Source: Gloeophyllum trabeum ATCC 11539
Lineage: Eukaryota; Basidiomycota; Agaricomycetes; Gloeophyllales; Gloeophyllaceae
NCBI RefSeq assembly: GCF_000344685.1
Contig: NW_006920427.1
Span: 62,001 to 126,000, forward strand
Direction: 5' to 3'
Length of the DNA: 64,000 nt
Of the stretch, positions 59,747 through 64,000 are shown piece by piece; the stretch's first letter is position 1, and each line of letters begins with the position of its first letter. A program made the translations under genes and the position numbers. The notes beneath the pieces are model-generated. The model worked only from the letters and a program-made list of their open reading frames with translations. It made no database searches and was not told the DNA's origin.

Positions 59747-61245
59747 TATTATGTGGGTCGTAACAGGTCTATCCCAGCGCGGTCTAGGTAGAATACAGAT
59801 AAACCGGAAAGTCTGAGTGTAGAAAAGAGAGGATGCAGCGCGAGGCTAACCAAGGCCGAGGTACATACCGACAACGTTATATATACCGCTTGCGCAATAT
59901 CCGGCAGACAACGCTTGGTCAGTCCTCGGAGCCAAAGATGGCAAGCCGATCAGAGCGCCCGGAACGTTGATCGTAAGCGTAAAGGTGTCAGCAGCGATCC
60001 GATTGGCTGCGACCACTACTCACCGCCAGTTTCCCCGGGCGATAGCAATGCAGGCCTTTATGAGCGCGCCGCAGTTTGACGGTTCGCATAAACCACTGTT
60101 ACGACCGGAAGCCATAGAGCAGAGTTCCAGCACGATTGATTACTTCGAATTCATATGCATTTGCGCAGAAGCTGAAGCACATGCCACTGGCATAGGACTA
60201 GGTCTGCTAGTGCGGGTGGAAAACGGCTTTCGGAGACAATACAATACTACTGTGGAGTTTCCGGAGGAGTATTCCGTCTCAGTCTTCTGGTTCCGACGCT
60301 GACCGACCGCCTGTCTCTCATCGATTGCCGCTCCTATTCATCATGGCTGCGGGGGCGGGTAGCTGTATCCGCCGACATACAAGATCAGCCAAGGACCAAT
60401 GGGCGTAAGCTGGCAAACATCTAGCTTCCGGCGGGCTGGGTACTCGGATGTCACACGGCGGCTTGAAACATGTCACGTCACACTAAGTTGGTGACCATGA
60501 ATGCCTGCAGCAGTGCAGCTGGACTACGAAAAGCTGACAAAGATGTACATGCCATGAAATCACGACATTGAGGAAGGGTCCCCGTAAGGTCAAATCTGGT
60601 GGTTCACGACCTGATGCGCCTTGGATACGTATTGCAAATCCTATCCTGTTATAGTGATTCCAGGCCGAGTGTGTACTAGTATTCGCGTTCACAGCATGCC
60701 ACCCCAATGCCACCCTGCCGGACCTGACGCTGGTCAACCTTCCTCACACGCCATAAATATTGCCTTGACTCTCCCATGAACTGCGCCGGTTAATAGTAGA
60801 GCCGGAAAGACTCGCGTCAACCAGCTCACGCATACGCGTCCGGTCACGCCGACATGAAGTCGTGACAGAGCGCGATGGCAGAAACTTGGTGCCACGTCGG
60901 GGCGGGAAGAGTCACTGCAAACTTGTACAAAGTACTAGCACTCGCCGCGAATGATCACATATCTGGGTGACTGGTATACAGCAGACGGGACAGTCTCCAA
61001 AAAATGCGCAAATGATGGTAGGCAAGCTCAGAACGGTATATCTGATACAGACGGGCATCAAAACATGAGATGGGCGTGCAACAAAAGCATTCAATACTGA
61101 TTAGTAAAAGAAGCATCATGATCAAAGGGTAGCTACTATGTGGTATACGAGGTAAGACCAAAACTTGGCCATGGGGTACTGCAAGAACGAAGAGTGTCAT
61201 AGCTATAATCAAACGTGAGCGAGGCTTCACCAATAACCTCCGTCA
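59747..61245. other. Intergenic region with long PDR promoter
   Basis: A 1.5 kb region. A plus-strand frame at 59967-60302 has no domain or ATG in good context. As with copy 1, the long upstream region would suit a regulated efflux gene. Confidence 0.45.
59878..59885 (-). promoter_or_regulatory. TATA element of the second PDR transporter
   Basis: TATATATA lies about 130 bases before the ATG at 59746. Function is inferred from distance. Confidence 0.4.
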
Positions 61246-63590
61246 TCACCGCTTCTCCCCGTCGAAAAACGCCGCAAGCTCGCGCACAGGGACCTTCTTC
61301 CCCGCGGTCACCTTGGGCGGGACAACCTTCGACGTCGCCTCCTTCTCCTGCTTCCTAATCACCAGAGGGTCGACGAACTTCGCCGACCCGTCCATGCTGA
61401 TCCCCAGCCCGAACCGCATGTCCGTCGAGCGCGAGCGCATGCGTGAGTGCAGCGGGGTGTTTGGCGAGGCAGCTGCGATGGACGACAGCCCGTACGTGGA
61501 CTGCGCGCGTAACCGCGGATTGCTGGGCGACGGCGACCCGCCCTTGAGCTTCGAGTTGAGCGAGAACCGTGCGGACTTGCCGATGGTCTCGTCGTGGAAC
61601 CCGTCATCGTCTTCTTCTTCTTCCTCCTCCTCGTCCGTGCTCGTGGGCGTGTCCACAACAGCCGATGAGAAATACGCAGTGCCCGTTTGCTGAGCGGGCG
61701 TCGACGGTCTCTCAGCGTCCGAACGGGAGACGACCGGCTCGCCCAATGCAACCGTGTACCTCTTCCTTGGGGTAGGGCTCACACTGGAGGACCTCGCAGC
61801 CGGCATGCGTGGGGCCGGTAGAGGATCCGCGCCGGGACTGTTAGTAAGGTCCATCGGAGACGTAGACCTAGGCAAACCTGTCGTAGAAGTGTTCTGAATC
61901 TCAGCCGACATAGGCAGGCCGGATATCGTGACCGTCTGTGCTCGCGTGTTCGAGCTCAGCGACGCCGGCGGAGAGCTTGCCGGAGAAAATATACCCTGGC
62001 TGAGGAGCCCGGAATCCGGCGGGCTGGCGTAATCACCCGTTGGGTAAGGCAGCCGCGTCCGGGAGGCCGACTGCCCGCTGACGGGAGGACTGGTGGACTC
62101 TCGGCCTCTTGACGGAGTTTGTAGATGACGGACTGCGTATGAGGAGCTGGCTGAAGGCGCCCGTGCCATGGAAGATGTGGAGTTGCGAGAGGCGACTGAA
62201 GAAAGATTGGCGGGAGCGGTAGCAAGCTTGGCGATTTCGCGTCCGAGCTCGCCGATGCGGCCTTGCACTTCCGCAAGTTCTTCCCGTAGTTCCGAGAGCT
62301 CAGCAGAATCAGGTTCAGCGCGCGGCTCGGGATGGTCAGCAGGCGCAGATGTCGACGAAGCCTCCTTTTCTTCCCTCTCCTTCTCCTTGTCTACAAGCCA
62401 CTTCTCGACATCACCCATCCGTTCTTCGAGGGCACGGACATGGCCAACTGTCCACCTTTCTAGTTTCTCAAAACGTTTGGCAATGACGAGTAATGTTCCT
62501 TGAACATCAAGTGCTCCCTGCGAGTCGAACTGCGCATACAAAGGAGGCGCCTCTTTATGCGGTGAATCCCTTCCTTCAGATGTGCGCATAGGTGATGCGG
62601 CCAAACTGGGCGGTGTACTAGGGGCAGCTGATAATGGTCTAGGCGGCTGGAGAGGAGTAGTCGGATGGACCAGATTCCGAAACGAAGGATCAGCATACTT
62701 AGTCTGGCTGTTAGAAGGCCAGTCTTGACTCTTGCGGCGTTCCTTCTCCTTAGCCTTCTCCTCCTTCTCGCGTGCTTTAGTTTCCTTCACGAGTTGCTGG
62801 GCCGGCGTAAGCGACTCTTTGGTGGGAGTCAACTTGTTCTTAGCAGCTGCCCACCAATTAGACCCACCTTCCTTACTGGATGTCGACGGAGAAGGCGGAG
62901 TAGGCAAAGACTGGGAACGGCTGGGAGAGGGCACGGGTGAAGCACGCTGATTCTGCAGCATAGCCAGGACGCGGTCTTCGACGAGCCTCCTCTCCTCCGC
63001 TTCCTGAATGAGAATCCGTTCAGCCTCGCGGCGGCTCCTCTCGCGTTCCCGTTCTGCTTCAGCTTCAAGTTCAGCTTCGCTGGGAAGCATGTTAGGTGAC
63101 CGGGGATTCATGTTGTTAACGAAGGAATTGACCCGCTGCGCGAAATTCGCGGCGAACTTGGTGATGGACGGTGTTGGCGAGTGCGAGCGACGCGACGAGC
63201 GGCCCCAGGTCCTATCATTGTCTTCTTCTTCATCGTCCGAGAAACTTTCGTCCGCGGTGAAACCATTCCGGAGAGGAGACGGGGGTCGTCCGAGTCTCGG
63301 TGAAGCGAGTGCCCCCCGTTCTGGTTCAGGCTATGGAAGCACATTAAGTAACAGAATACATTGTATTTAACACGAAACGCACGAGATTGAGAGGGCTCGG
63401 CGGTGGTAAATTCGGGGAAGTCATTCTCCTCTCCGGTTTCGTCGTAGTGAGCGGCGGCGGGACCAGACTGCTTGACGAGGCACTCGCAGCCGACATCGTC
63501 GATCGGTGCGATGGAGACGCCATCACAGGCAGTCCTGACCGTGTCGACGAGCCGGGCAGCGAGCTCGAGTTGAATGTTCAAGTCGAACAC
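61246..63590 (-). CDS. Uncharacterised coiled-coil protein; start uncertain
   Basis: A large 3' exon joins (acceptor at about 63326) to an upstream exon ending at about 63397 in phase, giving AEPSQSQRGALASP. The upstream part reads HCLVFDLNIQLELAARLVDT and VGCECLVKQSGPAAAHYDE. The main part has an acidic segment (SFSDDEEEDNDRTW) and a long charged helix (EAELEAEAERERERSRREAE). Pro/Ser-rich spacers follow, then a second helix (FEKLERWTVGHVRALEERMG) and coiled coil (ELREELAEVQGRIGELGREI). The C-terminus holds EEEEEEEDDDGF and KKVPVRELAAFFDGEK. It is probably a cytosolic scaffold; I know no named homologue. The first residue at 63590 is GTG, not ATG, so the true start lies elsewhere, perhaps upstream beneath LCB1 or at the ATG at 63111. 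Confidence 0.7.
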
Positions 63591-63666
63591 AAGGCAGTGG
63601 CGCGGGGCCTTTAGGCGCAGGCTGCGGCTCTCGATTTACCACCACCTCAAACCCTCCCCGGCGCCG

Positions 63667-64000
63667 ATGTCCTCAGCGATGGCGAGCACGTCGGCCAACT
63701 TAGAGCCTCTGTTTTCCTTCTTGTCAACATCCTACGCTACTTTAGAACAGACATTTAATAGGATACCAGGTTCAGCCGTCATCGCCCGTTATGTCAAGTC
63801 ATCGCATCAGAACGACCCCGGACGCACTCTGCTGGAGCTGTTCCTGGCAGCTTTCGCTATTTGGACGTTATTGCAGTCACGAACACGAGCAGACAAGGAT
63901 GATAGACACTTTATAAAGTTTACGGAAAAGGTGAGTGCCCCTCTTGACTGCGGACGCGTCGGTCTGACTCCTCGCAGGAAATTGACGAACTTGTCAACGA
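63667..64000 (+). CDS. LCB1: Serine palmitoyltransferase subunit 1 (LCB1), 5' part, cut by window edge
   Basis: Exon 1 (63667-63930) and the start of exon 2 (63978 on) give the first 95 or so residues. After a Ser/Thr-rich start come SYATLEQTFNRIPGSAVIAR, a hydrophobic segment (LLELFLAAFAIWTLLQS), then DDRHFIKFTEKEIDELVN. This is the N-terminal membrane region of fungal Lcb1. With Lcb2 it condenses serine and palmitoyl-CoA in the ER, the first step of sphingolipid synthesis. The catalytic fold lies beyond the window. An in-frame ATG four codons later is also possible. Confidence 0.88.
   Translation, partial: MSSAMASTSANLEPLFSFLSTSYATLEQTFNRIPGSAVIARYVKSSHQNDPGRTLLELFLAAFAIWTLLQSRTRADKDDRHFIKFTEKVSAPLDCGRVGLTPRRKLTNLST

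Noticed and set aside
61600..61640. TTC/CTC-rich microsatellite-like stretch
   Set aside because: It encodes a Glu/Asp-rich segment of the coiled-coil protein on the other strand, so it is not an independent repeat element.

Overview
The window reads as nuclear DNA of a basidiomycete fungus, most likely an agaricomycete (mushroom or polypore type). Genes are dense, lie on both strands, and are cut by many 46-100 nt GT-AG introns. I rebuilt the splicing of about a dozen genes by hand; in each, exon phases close exactly and give a protein of the usual family length. I see no prokaryotic, viral or CRISPR-like content and no recognisable transposon.

Left part (1-21 kb): an unassigned stretch; a GT90 (CAP10-like) glycosyltransferase; a possible tiny two-exon gene; a 2OG-oxygenase-like protein; the complex I 75 kDa subunit (minus strand); an SDR oxidoreductase; a 20-exon pleiotropic-drug-resistance ABC transporter; and COP9 signalosome subunit 1.

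Middle (21-36 kb): a tRNA-Ala(CGC); a head-to-head pair of ribosomal protein genes (eL31 and eL34); a CFEM/GPI-anchored surface protein; a GT69 (CMT1-like) mannosyltransferase divergent from an SGNH-hydrolase-like type II membrane protein; a four-helix tetraspanin-like protein with a proline-rich tail; the GPI-anchor synthesis protein PIG-F/Gpi11; and a PHO13-type HAD phosphatase. Surface glycan, GPI and secretory genes are a recurring theme.

Right part (36-64 kb): sparse sequence with a diverged transaldolase-like gene, a bZIP factor and more sparse sequence. Then follows a minus-strand run: the replication fork protein Tof1/Swi1, the PBDC1/Ypl225w family, a ZZZ3-like Myb/SANT protein, a second PDR ABC transporter that is a close paralogue of the first, and a coiled-coil protein. 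The last gene is the start of serine palmitoyltransferase LCB1 (plus strand), cut by the window edge.

No obviously new multi-gene system stands out. The best leads are a bZIP gene with a stop-free in-frame intron encoding a membrane-like segment, a 2OG-oxygenase-like protein lacking the usual iron ligands, a probable frame break in the GT69 gene, the inverted PDR pair, and an ambiguous overlap at the LCB1 5' end.
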